Assembly (NCBI GenBank): GCA_014879945.1
Contig: JACSRE010000242.1
Span: 1 to 64,000, forward strand
Direction of reading: 5' to 3'
Length of the DNA stretch: 64,000 nucleotides
DNA from: Myxococcus sp.
GTDB lineage: Bacteria > Myxococcota > Myxococcia > Myxococcales > Myxococcaceae
Positions 41,963 to 51,119 of this stretch are shown here, piece by piece; position 1 is the stretch's first letter, and each line of letters starts with the position of its first letter. The position numbers were made by a program, and so were the translations under genes. The notes beneath the pieces were generated by a model. The model made no database searches and was not told the DNA's origin. It saw nothing but the letters and a program-made list of their open reading frames with translations.

Positions 41963-43159
41963 ATGAACACTGCGTTTCTCGCGCACCTCCAGTCGCAGCT
42001 CGACGACATCAAGGCGCAGGGCCTTCAGAAGTCGGAGCGGATCATCACCTCGCCTCAGCGCGCCACCATTCAGGTTCAGGGCGGCGGCGAGGTCGTGAAC
42101 TTCTGCGCCAACAACTACCTCGGCCTCGCTGACGCGCCCGAGCTGATCGACGCGGCCAAACGCGCCTTCGACACCCACGGCTTCGGCATGGCGTCGGTGC
42201 GCTTCATCTGCGGCACCCAGGACGTCCACAAGGCGCTCGAGGCGCGGCTGTCGGCCTTCCTTGGCACCGAAGACACCATCCTCTTCTCGTCGTGCTGGGA
42301 CGCCAACGGCGGCATCTTCGAGATCATCCTCGGAGAAGAGGACGCGGTGATCTCCGACGCCCTCAACCACGCCTCGATCATCGACGGCGTCCGGCTCTCG
42401 AAGGCCAGGCGCTTTCGGTACGCCAACAACGACCTCACCGAGCTCGAGGCGCGCCTCGAAGAGGCGAAGGCTGGCGGCGCGCGCTTCATGCTGATCGTCA
42501 CCGACGGCGTCTTCTCGATGGACGGGGTGATCGCCGATCTCGCCGGCATCTGCGCGTTGGCGGAGCGGTACGGCGCCCTGGTGATGGTCGATGACTCGCA
42601 CGCCGTGGGCTTCACTGGAGAGCACGGCCGCGGCTCCCACGAGCTCCGCGGCGTGATGGGGCGGGTCGACGTGTTGACCGGCACCCTGGGCAAGGCCCTC
42701 GGCGGCGCGTCGGGCGGCTACGTCTCGGGCCGGAGAGAGATCGTCCAGCTGCTGCGGCAGCGCGCGCGCCCGTACCTCTTCTCGAACTCCGTGATGCCGG
42801 CCATCGCGCACGCCACCATCGCCTGCCTCGATCTGCTCGAGAAGAGCGGAGGCCTCCGCGCCCGGCTGCGCGAGAACGCGGCCTACTTCCGCGCCGAGCT
42901 GACGAAGGCGGGCTTCAGGCTGTCGGGAGACGGGCACCCCATCATCCCCGTGATGATCGGAGACGCCGCGCTGGCCTCGCGCTTCGCCGACGAGCTCTTG
43001 AGAGAGGGCATCTACGTCGTGGGCTTCAGCTTCCCCGTGGTGCCCCGGGGCCAGGCCCGCATTCGCACGCAGATGTCTGCGGCCCACACCCGCGCGCAGC
43101 TCGACCGCGCGATCGCGGCGTTCACCAAGGTCGGCAAGCAGCTGGGGGTCATTCGATGA
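41963..43159 (+). CDS. kbl: Glycine C-acetyltransferase (2-amino-3-ketobutyrate CoA ligase)
   Basis: 398 residues, the same length as E. coli Kbl when started at the ATG at 41963. It is a PLP enzyme of the alpha-oxoamine synthase family that splits 2-amino-3-oxobutyrate with CoA into glycine and acetyl-CoA. The PLP lysine is K244 in [10 protein letters not shown], and the cofactor-binding [16 protein letters not shown] is present. The next gene, tdh, makes its substrate and overlaps by 4 bases. Confidence 0.96.
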   Translation: MNTAFLAHLQSQLDDIKAQGLQKSERIITSPQRATIQVQGGGEVVNFCANNYLGLADAPELIDAAKRAFDTHGFGMASVRFICGTQDVHKALEARLSAFLGTEDTILFSSCWDANGGIFEIILGEEDAVISDALNHASIIDGVRLSKARRFRYANNDLTELEARLEEAKAGGARFMLIVTDGVFSMDGVIADLAGICALAERYGALVMVDDSHAVGFTGEHGRGSHELRGVMGRVDVLTGTLGKALGGASGGYVSGRREIVQLLRQRARPYLFSNSVMPAIAHATIACLDLLEKSGGLRARLRENAAYFRAELTKAGFRLSGDGHPIIPVMIGDAALASRFADELLREGIYVVGFSFPVVPRGQARIRTQMSAAHTRAQLDRAIAAFTKVGKQLGVIR

Positions 43160-44184
43160 AGGCGTTGGTGAAGGCGAAGAAGGAGCAGGGGCTGTGGCTC
43201 GAAGAGCTGCCCGTGCCGAAGTGCGGCCCCAACGACGTGCTGATCAAGGTGCGCCAGACGGGCATCTGCGGCACCGACATTCACATCTACAACTGGGACG
43301 AGTGGAGCCAGCGCACCATTCCCGTGCCGATGGGCATCGGGCACGAGTTCATGGGCGAGATCGCCGAGATGGGCAGCGAGGTCACCGGCTTCTCGAAGGG
43401 CGACCGCGTCTCGGCCGAGGGCCACATCACCTGCGGCGCGTGCCGCAACTGCCGCGCCGGCAAGCGCCACCTCTGCCGCAACACCATCGGCCTGGGCGTG
43501 CACCGCCAGGGCAGCTTCGCCGAGTTCGTCGCGCTCCCTGCCTTCAACGTCTTCAAGCTGCCCAACGAGATCCCCGATCACGTCGGCGCCTTCTTCGACC
43601 CGCTCGGCAACGCGGTGCACACCGCGCTCTCGTTCGATCTGGTGGGTGAAGACGTCTTGATCACCGGCGCCGGCCCCATCGGCGTCATGGCGGTGCCGAT
43701 CTGCAAGCACATCGGCGCGCGGCACGTGGTGATCACCGACGTCAACGACTACCGCCTCGAGCTGGCGCGCAAGATGGGCGCCACGCGCGCGGTCAACGTC
43801 GCCAGGGAGTCGCTCGACGACGTCACGAAGGGGCTCGGCATGACCGAGGGCTTCGACGTCGGCCTCGAGATGAGCGGCAACGGCGCGGCCTTCAAGCAGA
43901 TGTTCAAGGCGATGAACCACGGCGGGCGGGTGGCGATTCTGGGCATTCCCCCCACCGAGATCTCGATCGACTGGAGCCAGGTCATCTTCAAGGGCCTGGT
44001 GCTCAAGGGCGTCTACGGCCGAGAGATGTTCGAGACCTGGTACAAGATGACCGCGATGCTGCAGAGCGGCCTCGACGTGGCGCCGGTCGTCACCCACCAC
44101 CTGCCCATCGGCGAGTTCAAGCAGGCCTTCGAGATCATGCGCACCGGCCAGAGCGGCAAGGTCGTGCTGGACTGGACGAAGTGA
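43156..44184 (+). CDS. tdh: L-threonine 3-dehydrogenase
   Basis: 342 residues. It is a zinc-dependent medium-chain dehydrogenase that oxidises threonine to 2-amino-3-oxobutyrate with NAD. The catalytic zinc site includes Cys38 in [13 protein letters not shown] and GHEFMG. The structural zinc site has four Cys in [15 protein letters not shown]. The Rossmann glycines are in [12 protein letters not shown]. Together with kbl it forms the two-step threonine-to-glycine pathway. Confidence 0.97.
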   Translation: MKALVKAKKEQGLWLEELPVPKCGPNDVLIKVRQTGICGTDIHIYNWDEWSQRTIPVPMGIGHEFMGEIAEMGSEVTGFSKGDRVSAEGHITCGACRNCRAGKRHLCRNTIGLGVHRQGSFAEFVALPAFNVFKLPNEIPDHVGAFFDPLGNAVHTALSFDLVGEDVLITGAGPIGVMAVPICKHIGARHVVITDVNDYRLELARKMGATRAVNVARESLDDVTKGLGMTEGFDVGLEMSGNGAAFKQMFKAMNHGGRVAILGIPPTEISIDWSQVIFKGLVLKGVYGREMFETWYKMTAMLQSGLDVAPVVTHHLPIGEFKQAFEIMRTGQSGKVVLDWTK

Positions 44185-44188
44185 CGCG

Positions 44189-44932
44189 ATGAGCGCGAAG
44201 CGGAAGTTCCAGGCGGTGCCCGAAGCGTCGACCGTCGAGGCCGCCGAGATCGCCGCCGCGTCGGCCGCCTCGGGTCGCAAGCGGCCCGTCAGCCGCGGCG
44301 CCCCGAAGCGGAAGATCTTCCTCGCGCTCGCGGGCAACATCGGCGCCGGCAAGACGACCGCCGCCAAGATGGTGAGCCAGCAGTTCGGCTTCGAGCTCTT
44401 CGACGAGCCCGTCATCGATAACCGGTTCCTCAAGGACTACTACAAGGACATGAGGCGCTGGAGCTTCACGCTCCAGCTCGAGTTCCTGCTCCGCCGCGTC
44501 GAGCACCACGAACTCATTCACAAGGTGAACAAGAGCTGCATCCAGGACCGCACGCTCTACGAAGACCCCGAGATCTTCGCGAAGTACCTGCACGGCCTCG
44601 GCTTCATGACCGACGGCGAGCTGGAGCTGTACTTCGAGTACTTCCAGCGGACGACGCGCGCGTTGACCCACCCCGACAAGGTGATCTGCTTCGACGTGCC
44701 CAACGTGCAAGTGCTCCTCGACCGCATCAAGCAGCGCGGCCGCGAAGAGGAGAAGGGCATTCAGTCGCAGTTCTTGCGAGGGCTGTCGGGCTACTACGCG
44801 ACGTTCCCCATGGTGCTGCAGGGGAAGTACGGCATCGACGTGCTCACCTTCGACGTGACGACGCTCGACATCCGCACCGGGAAGGGCCGCGAGCACTTCC
44901 TCGACGAGGTCTCGACCTTCCTGAACAAGTAG
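44189..44932 (+). CDS. Deoxynucleoside kinase
   Basis: 247 residues. An unusual basic, Ala-rich N-terminal extension of about 40 residues precedes the P-loop GNIGAGKTT (49-57). LFDEPVIDNRFLKDYYKD and the DRTLYEDPEIFAK segment (the DRS-like motif) match the deoxyadenosine/deoxyguanosine kinase family. It phosphorylates deoxynucleosides for salvage; the exact base preference cannot be read from sequence. It lies 4 bases after tdh and is co-transcribed, with no obvious metabolic link. The end is 6 bases from a convergent esterase gene. Confidence 0.9.
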   Translation: MSAKRKFQAVPEASTVEAAEIAAASAASGRKRPVSRGAPKRKIFLALAGNIGAGKTTAAKMVSQQFGFELFDEPVIDNRFLKDYYKDMRRWSFTLQLEFLLRRVEHHELIHKVNKSCIQDRTLYEDPEIFAKYLHGLGFMTDGELELYFEYFQRTTRALTHPDKVICFDVPNVQVLLDRIKQRGREEEKGIQSQFLRGLSGYYATFPMVLQGKYGIDVLTFDVTTLDIRTGKGREHFLDEVSTFLNK

Positions 44933-44938
44933 GCGCGA

Positions 44939-45949
44939 TCAGCTGCGCTCGAGGCGGGGCAGCAGGTAGCCCAGCGAGCGCTCGAAGCGGTAGTTGATGC
45001 CCATGTGGCCGTCTTCGAACTCTTCGTGCACGTGATCGACGCCCCCGGCGCGGAACTCGTCGGCCAGCAGCCGCGCGCCCCACCGCAGGTTGAACTCGTC
45101 GCGGGTGCCGCAGTCGATGAAGATCGTCTTGAGCTTCTTGTAGACGTCGAGGTGCTTGGGCGCGAACCGCACCGGGTCGTGCACCAGCCAGCGGTTCCAC
45201 ACGTCGACGCGGAGCCGGCCGGTCTGCAGATCGATGGGCAGCTCCAGGCCCAGGGGCTCGCCGCGCCTGGGCGAATACGCCGCCGCCATGCAGAGCATGT
45301 TGATGACGGTGTGATCGTCGCCCCGCATCTTGGTGGCCAGGGAGCGGCTGACGAAGTCGCGGTACCAGGCCTCGACGCCGCCGGCCTTGAGCAACGGCCC
45401 GGCCGCCTGGGGCAGCTCGTGCAGGTAGCAGTACTCGAAGCAGGCGTCGCCCGAGTGCACCGCGATGTGGCCGAAGAGCTCGGGGTGAAACCGGCTGATC
45501 ACCAGCGCGCCGTAGCCACCCGAGGACTTGCCGACGAGCGCCCGCGCGCCTCCCCTGGCCACGGTGCGGAAGGTGCGATCGACGAAGGCCACCAGATCGC
45601 GCGCCACGTAGTCGCGGTAGCGGCCCACGCCCTCGCTGTTGATCCACTGGCTGCCGCCCAGCGACGTCCACCCGTCGACGAAGACGCCGATGCAGGCGGG
45701 GAGCTCCTGCTGCGCGATGAGGAAGTCGAGGCGCTCAGGCACCGTTCGGGTGAAGGGCGAGGTGTTGAGCCACTGCAGGCCGTTGCCCGAGAAGCCGTGC
45801 AGGAAGTACACGACCGGGTAGCGCGCCTGCGGGTTCTCGGCGTACCCCGGCGGCAGGTACACGGGGATGGTGCGCGTCGATGGATCGTTGAGGGGGTTGC
45901 CCTCGAGCGAGCCCGCGAAGACCTGGAAGAGCTGAATCGACCCCTTCAT
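44939..45949 (-). CDS. Putative esterase (esterase D family alpha/beta hydrolase)
   Basis: 336 residues from the ATG at 45949, which overlaps the upstream stop (ATGA). The fold starts with RTIPVYLPPGY and YPVVYFLHGFSGNG (oxyanion region). The nucleophile is Ser142 in VGKSSGGYG, and FIDCGTRDEF and FEDGHMGINY supply likely Asp and His. No signal peptide is seen. The family includes S-formylglutathione hydrolase, tributyrin esterases and siderophore esterases. The substrate is unknown. It is translationally coupled to the uracil-DNA glycosylase gene. Confidence 0.88.
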   Translation of the reverse strand: MKGSIQLFQVFAGSLEGNPLNDPSTRTIPVYLPPGYAENPQARYPVVYFLHGFSGNGLQWLNTSPFTRTVPERLDFLIAQQELPACIGVFVDGWTSLGGSQWINSEGVGRYRDYVARDLVAFVDRTFRTVARGGARALVGKSSGGYGALVISRFHPELFGHIAVHSGDACFEYCYLHELPQAAGPLLKAGGVEAWYRDFVSRSLATKMRGDDHTVINMLCMAAAYSPRRGEPLGLELPIDLQTGRLRVDVWNRWLVHDPVRFAPKHLDVYKKLKTIFIDCGTRDEFNLRWGARLLADEFRAGGVDHVHEEFEDGHMGINYRFERSLGYLLPRLERS

Positions 45950-46767
45950 CACTGCCCCTTCTTGCCGTCTGACTGCTTGCCGAACCGCTTCATCACTTCC
46001 TGCAGATCGAGCCACGCCACGCGCTTCTCGTCGGGCTGCCGCAGCAGGTACGCCGGGTGGAACGTCGGCATCAGGGCGATGCCCTGGTACTCGCGCCACT
46101 GGCCGCGGAGCCGGGTGATGGGCGTGCTGTCGCGCAAGAGCGTCTGCGAGGCGAACTTGCCCAGGGCCACGATCACCTTCGGCTGCAGCGACGCCAGCTG
46201 CGCCTTCAGGAAGGGCTCACAGGCCGCGATCTCGTCGGGCTCCGGGTTGCGGTTGTCGGGCGGCCGGCACTTCACGACGTTGCAGATGTAGACGTCGTCG
46301 CGAGAGAACTTCATCGCCTCGATCATCTTGGTCAGCAGCTGCCCGGCCTTGCCGACGAAGGGCACGCCCTGCCGATCTTCGTCCTCCCCGGGGCCCTCGC
46401 CGACGAAGACCAGCTCGGCCCGCGGGTTGCCGCTGCCGAAGACGATCGTCTTGCGCCCCGAGCACAGCTTACAGCGCTGGCAGTCGCCCAGCTCGCGGCG
46501 AATCTCGTCGAGGGGGCGCCTGGCGACGGGCGCTGCCGCGACGGCTGCCGCCGGCGCAGGGGGACGAGCCGCGGGCGTCGTCGCCGCCGGAGCGCGGGTG
46601 GCCACCGGCGCAGGGGCTGGCGCCCGGGCAGGCGCGGGCGTGGTCGCGGCGGCCTTCAGCGCCGCGCGGTCGGCGAGGATCACGCGCGAGCCATCGGCCT
46701 CTTGCCACGCGAGGTGCCTTCGGAGTTCCAGCGCCAGATCAATCAGCTCATCGGACATCTCGATCAC
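45949..46767 (-). CDS. Family 4 uracil-DNA glycosylase (Fe-S)
   Basis: 272 residues. It removes uracil from DNA as the first step of base-excision repair. An Ala/Pro-rich linker (about 40-82) joins a short N-terminal helix to the catalytic domain. Fe-S ligands C96, C99, C167 and C183 fit the family pattern (CQRC and VVKCRPPDNRNPEPDE...C). Motif 1 GEGPGEDED and motif 2 HPAYLL are present. Family 4 enzymes usually have about 200 residues; the extra is the N-terminal part. It is the first gene of a pair with the esterase. Confidence 0.94.
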   Translation of the reverse strand: MIEMSDELIDLALELRRHLAWQEADGSRVILADRAALKAAATTPAPARAPAPAPVATRAPAATTPAARPPAPAAAVAAAPVARRPLDEIRRELGDCQRCKLCSGRKTIVFGSGNPRAELVFVGEGPGEDEDRQGVPFVGKAGQLLTKMIEAMKFSRDDVYICNVVKCRPPDNRNPEPDEIAACEPFLKAQLASLQPKVIVALGKFASQTLLRDSTPITRLRGQWREYQGIALMPTFHPAYLLRQPDEKRVAWLDLQEVMKRFGKQSDGKKGQ

Positions 46768-46809
46768 CCTACCCTGCGCCTCTCGCCGTCGTGGCCGAAA
46801 AGCACGGCG

Positions 46810-48021
46810 TCACGCGCCCCTGGCGAGCACCGCGCCCCAGATCGACTTCGCGACGTCGCGCTTGGCGCCCTCGGCGCGGAGCCGCTCGCCCTTGGCGTCG
46901 AACACGACGACGCGGTTGGTGTCGGCCCCGAAGCCCGCGCCAGGAGCCGAGACGTCGTTGGCGACGATCAAATCGAGCCGCTTCTTCGCCAGCTTCTCAC
47001 GCGCGTAGGCCTCGACCTCGTGCGTCTCGGCGGCGAAGCCCACCAGCACCGGGCGCGTCGCGTTGCCGTGCACCCTGGCCGAGGCCGTCGCGAGCACGTC
47101 GGGCGTTCGCACCAGCGTCACCTGCTCCGGCCCGTCGCCCTTCTTGGCCTTCACCGCGCCGATCGTCTGGGCCTTCCAGTCGCTGACGGCCGCGGCCGCG
47201 ACGAAGACGTCGCAGCCCTCGACCCGGCTCATCACCGCCGCCAACATCTCGTCGGCCGAGGTGACGCGCACGAGGTCGAGGCCGCGAGGCACCGGCGTCT
47301 CGACCGGCCCGAGCACCACCGTGACGACGGCGCCCAGCGCGCGGGCAGCTTCGGCCATCGCCAGCCCCATCTTCCCGGTCGACGGGTTCGAGATGAAGCG
47401 CACCGGGTCGAGGGCCTCGCGCGTCGGGCCCGCAGTGACGAGCACCCGCTTGCCGGCGAGCGGACCATTGGCGGCGAGCGCGGTGGCGGCCCGCACGATC
47501 TCCCCCAGCTCGGCCAGGCGCCCCATGCCCACGTCCCCGTCGGCGAGCAGGCCCGAGGCCGGCCCGACTACGCGGTAACGCGGCTGGGCCAAGAGGGCGG
47601 CCAGGTTCGCCTGCGTCTCGGCGTGCTCCCACATCGCGGTGTTCATCGCCGGCGCGAGCAGCACCGGGCCCGGGAAGGCCAGCAGCGTGGTGGTGACGGC
47701 GTCGTTGCCGAGCCCGGCCCTGATGCGGGCGATCAGGTCGGCGGTCGCGGGCGCGATGACGAAGAGATCGGCCCACTTCGCCAGCTGCAGGTGCCCGTAC
47801 TGTTGGTCCTGGCTCGAGTCGAAGGTGTCGGTGAAGACGGGGTTCCCGGTGAGGCTCTGCAGCGTCAGCGGGGTGACGAACTCGCAGGCGCCCTTCGTCA
47901 TCGTGACGCGCACCTGGGCACCCGCGCGCTGGAGCTCTCGCGAGAGATCGCAGGCCTTGTAGGCGGCGATTCCCCCGCCCACGGCGAGCGCGATGTTCCG
48001 GCCGAGCAGAGGCTCCGTCAT
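46810..48021 (-). CDS. coaBC: Bifunctional CoaBC (PPCS/PPC decarboxylase) with altered flap residue
   Basis: 403 residues. The N-terminal flavoprotein half decarboxylates phosphopantothenoylcysteine; the C-terminal half makes it from phosphopantothenate, cysteine and CTP. Visible are GGGIAAYKACDL, His77 in YGHLQLAKWAD, APAMNTAMWE, and in the second half TAGPTREALDPVRFISNPSTGKMG (split) and KKRLDLIVANDVS. In the E. coli enzyme the flap has Cys158 in ACGD, which completes the decarboxylase reaction; here the aligned residue is Asp161 (LLADGDVGMGR). The rest of the protein looks intact. The start at 48021 follows no overlap with upstream genes. Confidence 0.94.
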   Translation of the reverse strand: MTEPLLGRNIALAVGGGIAAYKACDLSRELQRAGAQVRVTMTKGACEFVTPLTLQSLTGNPVFTDTFDSSQDQQYGHLQLAKWADLFVIAPATADLIARIRAGLGNDAVTTTLLAFPGPVLLAPAMNTAMWEHAETQANLAALLAQPRYRVVGPASGLLADGDVGMGRLAELGEIVRAATALAANGPLAGKRVLVTAGPTREALDPVRFISNPSTGKMGLAMAEAARALGAVVTVVLGPVETPVPRGLDLVRVTSADEMLAAVMSRVEGCDVFVAAAAVSDWKAQTIGAVKAKKGDGPEQVTLVRTPDVLATASARVHGNATRPVLVGFAAETHEVEAYAREKLAKKRLDLIVANDVSAPGAGFGADTNRVVVFDAKGERLRAEGAKRDVAKSIWGAVLARGA

Positions 48022-48065
48022 GGAGGGCTGACTACCTGCAACCGGCGCCGACCTCAAACCCGGCG

Positions 48066-51000
48066 CTACTCCAACCTTCCCGGCTCGACGGGCAACTCGT
48101 AGGGCGTGGGCATCGGCACCCGGCGCAGCCCCAGCTCGTCTCCGACCGACGCGAGGCTCGGCGGGTTGACGCTGACGGTGTTGGGGCCGCGTGAGAGCGT
48201 GACCGGCACCGACACCAGCTGGGTGCCGTAGGCGGCGTGCACGACGAAGCGGCCGCACTCCAGCCCACGCCCGACGAACGCGGCGGCGTCGAGGCCGAGC
48301 GCGACCGCGCCCGGCGGCACCGCCGTGGCGTCAAACTCCTCCAGGATCCCGGCAACAGGCGTCCAGTCGCTCGACTCAGGCACCAGCGTCACCATGGAGG
48401 GCAGCGGCCGCCCACGCACCTCGAGCTCGCAGGACTCCGCCGGGGCGCCGAGCTCGACGCGCTGGGCCCGCCCGGTGATCCGCACCGAGACGGACGAGCG
48501 CTGCGCGCGGGTGCCGAAGAGCCAGAGCCCCTGGGGCAGCGCGAGCGTGAAGCGCCCCTCGGCGTCGGTGTCGACCTGGACCTGCTCGTCGTTGACGCCG
48601 CGGGCGATGACCGCCGTCGTCAAGCCCCGGCCGCCCATGCCCCGCACGAGGCCCTCGACGCGCGTCGGAGGCGTCAGCACCACCTCGACGCGCTCCTGGC
48701 TGACAGCCACCTCGACGAGGGCGCCGAGATCGCCATGCCGGGCGGAGATCGAGACGCGCTGCAGCTCGCCCACCACCTCGGCCGCGAAGCGCCCCTCGGC
48801 GTCGCTGAGCACCTCGGCGTCGACGAACCCAGGCGACACCAGCCGCACCGAGGCCAGCGGTTGACGGCTCTCGTCCATCACCACGCCAGAGACGAGCGCC
48901 CCCTGCTTGAGCACCACGTCACCGACGTCCCTGCGGCCCTTCACCTCGACCTCGAGCGAGGCGCCGGGGAGGCTCTCGACGACGATTCGGCCCCGGGCGT
49001 TCACCATGACGTCGAAGCGCCCGTCGGCCGCCGAGAAGTCGACGCCGTTGACCATGAACGCCTGCACGGGGGCGCCCTGCTCGTCTACGACGCGGCCCGT
49101 CGTGTGCTCGCCCGAGACGGCCCGCAGCACCGTCTTCCTGGCGCCCGCGCGCGCCGTCGGTGGAGTGAGCGCGACCGCGCTCTCGTGCGCGATGTCGAGC
49201 GCCACCGAAGCGCCCGGCTCGAAGCCTGGCATCGAGAAGACGCCCCTCTCATCGGTCTCGGCGCTGCGACTGGCGTCGCCCTTCACGCTGATCAGCGCAA
49301 AGGGAAGGGGCGCACCGGTGGCGTCAACCACCGTGGCCTCGAGCGCGACCGAGGCCCGCATCCGCACCACCACCCGGCGCGTCTCTCCGCTTCGAACGTG
49401 GAGCTCCTCGTGGTGGCGCAGGAAGCGCTCACCGGCGAGCCCGTCGTCCACCTCGAGGCGGTATTCGCCGGGCACCAACTGCTCGAACTGGAGCTCGCCG
49501 TTCTCGGCCGTCTCTCCGAAGTCAGGCTCGGGGCTCTCGGCGCTGGCCAGCATGACGCGGGCGCCCTCGGCCGGCTTGCCGTCGCCGCCGATCACCGTGA
49601 CGATCGCGGCGCCGAGCGGCTCGAGCGTCAACACGGCGTCGGGCCCCGGCACCTGCGCGGTGGCGCGCGCGAACTCTCCCTCGGGGCCGTTCGCTTCGAT
49701 CAGCCAGGCCCCTTCTTCCTCGACGTGCAGCGAGAAGGTGCCGTCCTCCGCGGTCACCGCGCCGCCGGGGTCGCTGGGCGCGTCGTCGCGCACCTGCACC
49801 ATCACCTCGGCGACGGGCTGCCCCTGCCCGTTCACCACCCGGCCGCGGAGCGTCGCCGCCTTCCTCAGCACCACCTCGAGATCGGTGTCCCCGGGGCGCA
49901 GCTCGACCGACTGGCTGCGCGTCCTGAAGCCGGGGGCGCTGACGCTCAGCACCGCCGGTCCCTCGCCGAGCGGGCCGAGCACCAGGCGGGCGCCCTCTTC
50001 TGCGGCTTCGGCGTCGACCGTCGTCGTCGGCGCGGTCAGCACTGCTGACGCCAGCGGCACGGGCATGCCGTCGTCGCTCACCACCGTGACCAGCAGGCGC
50101 CCCGCGCGCTTGACCTGCAGCGCCAACACCACCCGGCTGCCCTCGTCGAGCTGCCCCTCGGCCGCGCCCATCAGGCCGGGCTCGACGACCTCGGCCGAGG
50201 TGAAGCCCGATCGCTGCAGCTCGAAGCGCGCGCGCCCGTCACGCAAGAGCGTCTCGCGCGAGTGCCGCTTCACCAGCTTCACCCGAAACGCCCCCATCGA
50301 GGCCGGCGCGGTCACCTCGACCACGCCTGGCCGACTCATCACCACGGGGAGTTCGTCGCCCGCGTCTTCGAGGCTGATGACGACGGGGAAGTAGCCCTCG
50401 GCCTCGAACACCGCCACCAGCCCACCGGCGACCCGCGCGCGCAGGGTGCCTCGCGAGTCGGTGCGCTCCTCCAGGACCTCTCCAGTCGCCAGGTTGGCGA
50501 TCGTCGCCCGCGACGGCACCGGGCGGCCTTCGCCGTCGAAGACGTTGAGCAGGGTCTCGCCGCCTGGCTGAACGTCGTCTGGCAGCTCGATCTCATCGCG
50601 GCCGAACGTCTCGACGCTTCGGAACGGCGGCGCGCCGGGCGCCTCGACGGTGAGCACCACCGTCCTGGGCCACGCCTGCGCTGCGAACGACGCCGCGCCG
50701 GTCTCGTCGGTCACCGCCTCTCCCAAAAGCCTCGGGCGAGCGTCGCCCGCCCGGAGCGACGCGGCGAGCTCGGTGAGGTGTTCGAAGTCGTCGCACTCGA
50801 GCAGCCCGTGCTGACCGGACGCCGACACGAGCAGCGACGACGTGAAGGCCCGCACCCGCGCGCCGACGACAGCGGCCCCCGTCGAGGTGATGAACCGGAT
50901 GGTGCGCACCCGGGGTTCGGCGACCGGCGCCGCGACCGCCTCCGCAGAAGGCTCGTCGTCCTGCCAGAACCACTTCGAGCGGCTCGGGGCGCCGTGGTCG

Positions 51001-51119
51001 CGCGCCGCCTGCCCTTCGGCGTCGGCGCCCACCTCGGGCTGGCTCGTCTTCCACACGCCGAGCGCGACGCCCATCGCCAGACAGACCACCGCGACGACGG
51101 TGAGCGGGGCGCGCTTCAT
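48066..51119 (-). CDS. Large anchored carboxypeptidase-regulatory-like beta-sandwich protein (copy 2)
   Basis: 1017 residues, ATG overlapping the stop of its paralogue. A single N-terminal membrane segment (about 4-22) or uncleaved signal anchors it, so the protein faces the periplasm. Most of the chain is repeated CarboxypepD_reg-like units of the form V-x-G-x-V-x-D-x2-G-x-P-x2-A-x-V followed by a T-D-x2-G-x-F strand. I count roughly eight to ten. The first unit holds an insert with a Cys (GLLECDDFEHLTELAASLRA, about 102-121). Such domains often bind sugar or protein surfaces. The function is unknown. Confidence 0.85.
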   Translation of the reverse strand: MKRAPLTVVAVVCLAMGVALGVWKTSQPEVGADAEGQAARDHGAPSRSKWFWQDDEPSAEAVAAPVAEPRVRTIRFITSTGAAVVGARVRAFTSSLLVSASGQHGLLECDDFEHLTELAASLRAGDARPRLLGEAVTDETGAASFAAQAWPRTVVLTVEAPGAPPFRSVETFGRDEIELPDDVQPGGETLLNVFDGEGRPVPSRATIANLATGEVLEERTDSRGTLRARVAGGLVAVFEAEGYFPVVISLEDAGDELPVVMSRPGVVEVTAPASMGAFRVKLVKRHSRETLLRDGRARFELQRSGFTSAEVVEPGLMGAAEGQLDEGSRVVLALQVKRAGRLLVTVVSDDGMPVPLASAVLTAPTTTVDAEAAEEGARLVLGPLGEGPAVLSVSAPGFRTRSQSVELRPGDTDLEVVLRKAATLRGRVVNGQGQPVAEVMVQVRDDAPSDPGGAVTAEDGTFSLHVEEEGAWLIEANGPEGEFARATAQVPGPDAVLTLEPLGAAIVTVIGGDGKPAEGARVMLASAESPEPDFGETAENGELQFEQLVPGEYRLEVDDGLAGERFLRHHEELHVRSGETRRVVVRMRASVALEATVVDATGAPLPFALISVKGDASRSAETDERGVFSMPGFEPGASVALDIAHESAVALTPPTARAGARKTVLRAVSGEHTTGRVVDEQGAPVQAFMVNGVDFSAADGRFDVMVNARGRIVVESLPGASLEVEVKGRRDVGDVVLKQGALVSGVVMDESRQPLASVRLVSPGFVDAEVLSDAEGRFAAEVVGELQRVSISARHGDLGALVEVAVSQERVEVVLTPPTRVEGLVRGMGGRGLTTAVIARGVNDEQVQVDTDAEGRFTLALPQGLWLFGTRAQRSSVSVRITGRAQRVELGAPAESCELEVRGRPLPSMVTLVPESSDWTPVAGILEEFDATAVPPGAVALGLDAAAFVGRGLECGRFVVHAAYGTQLVSVPVTLSRGPNTVSVNPPSLASVGDELGLRRVPMPTPYELPVEPGRLE

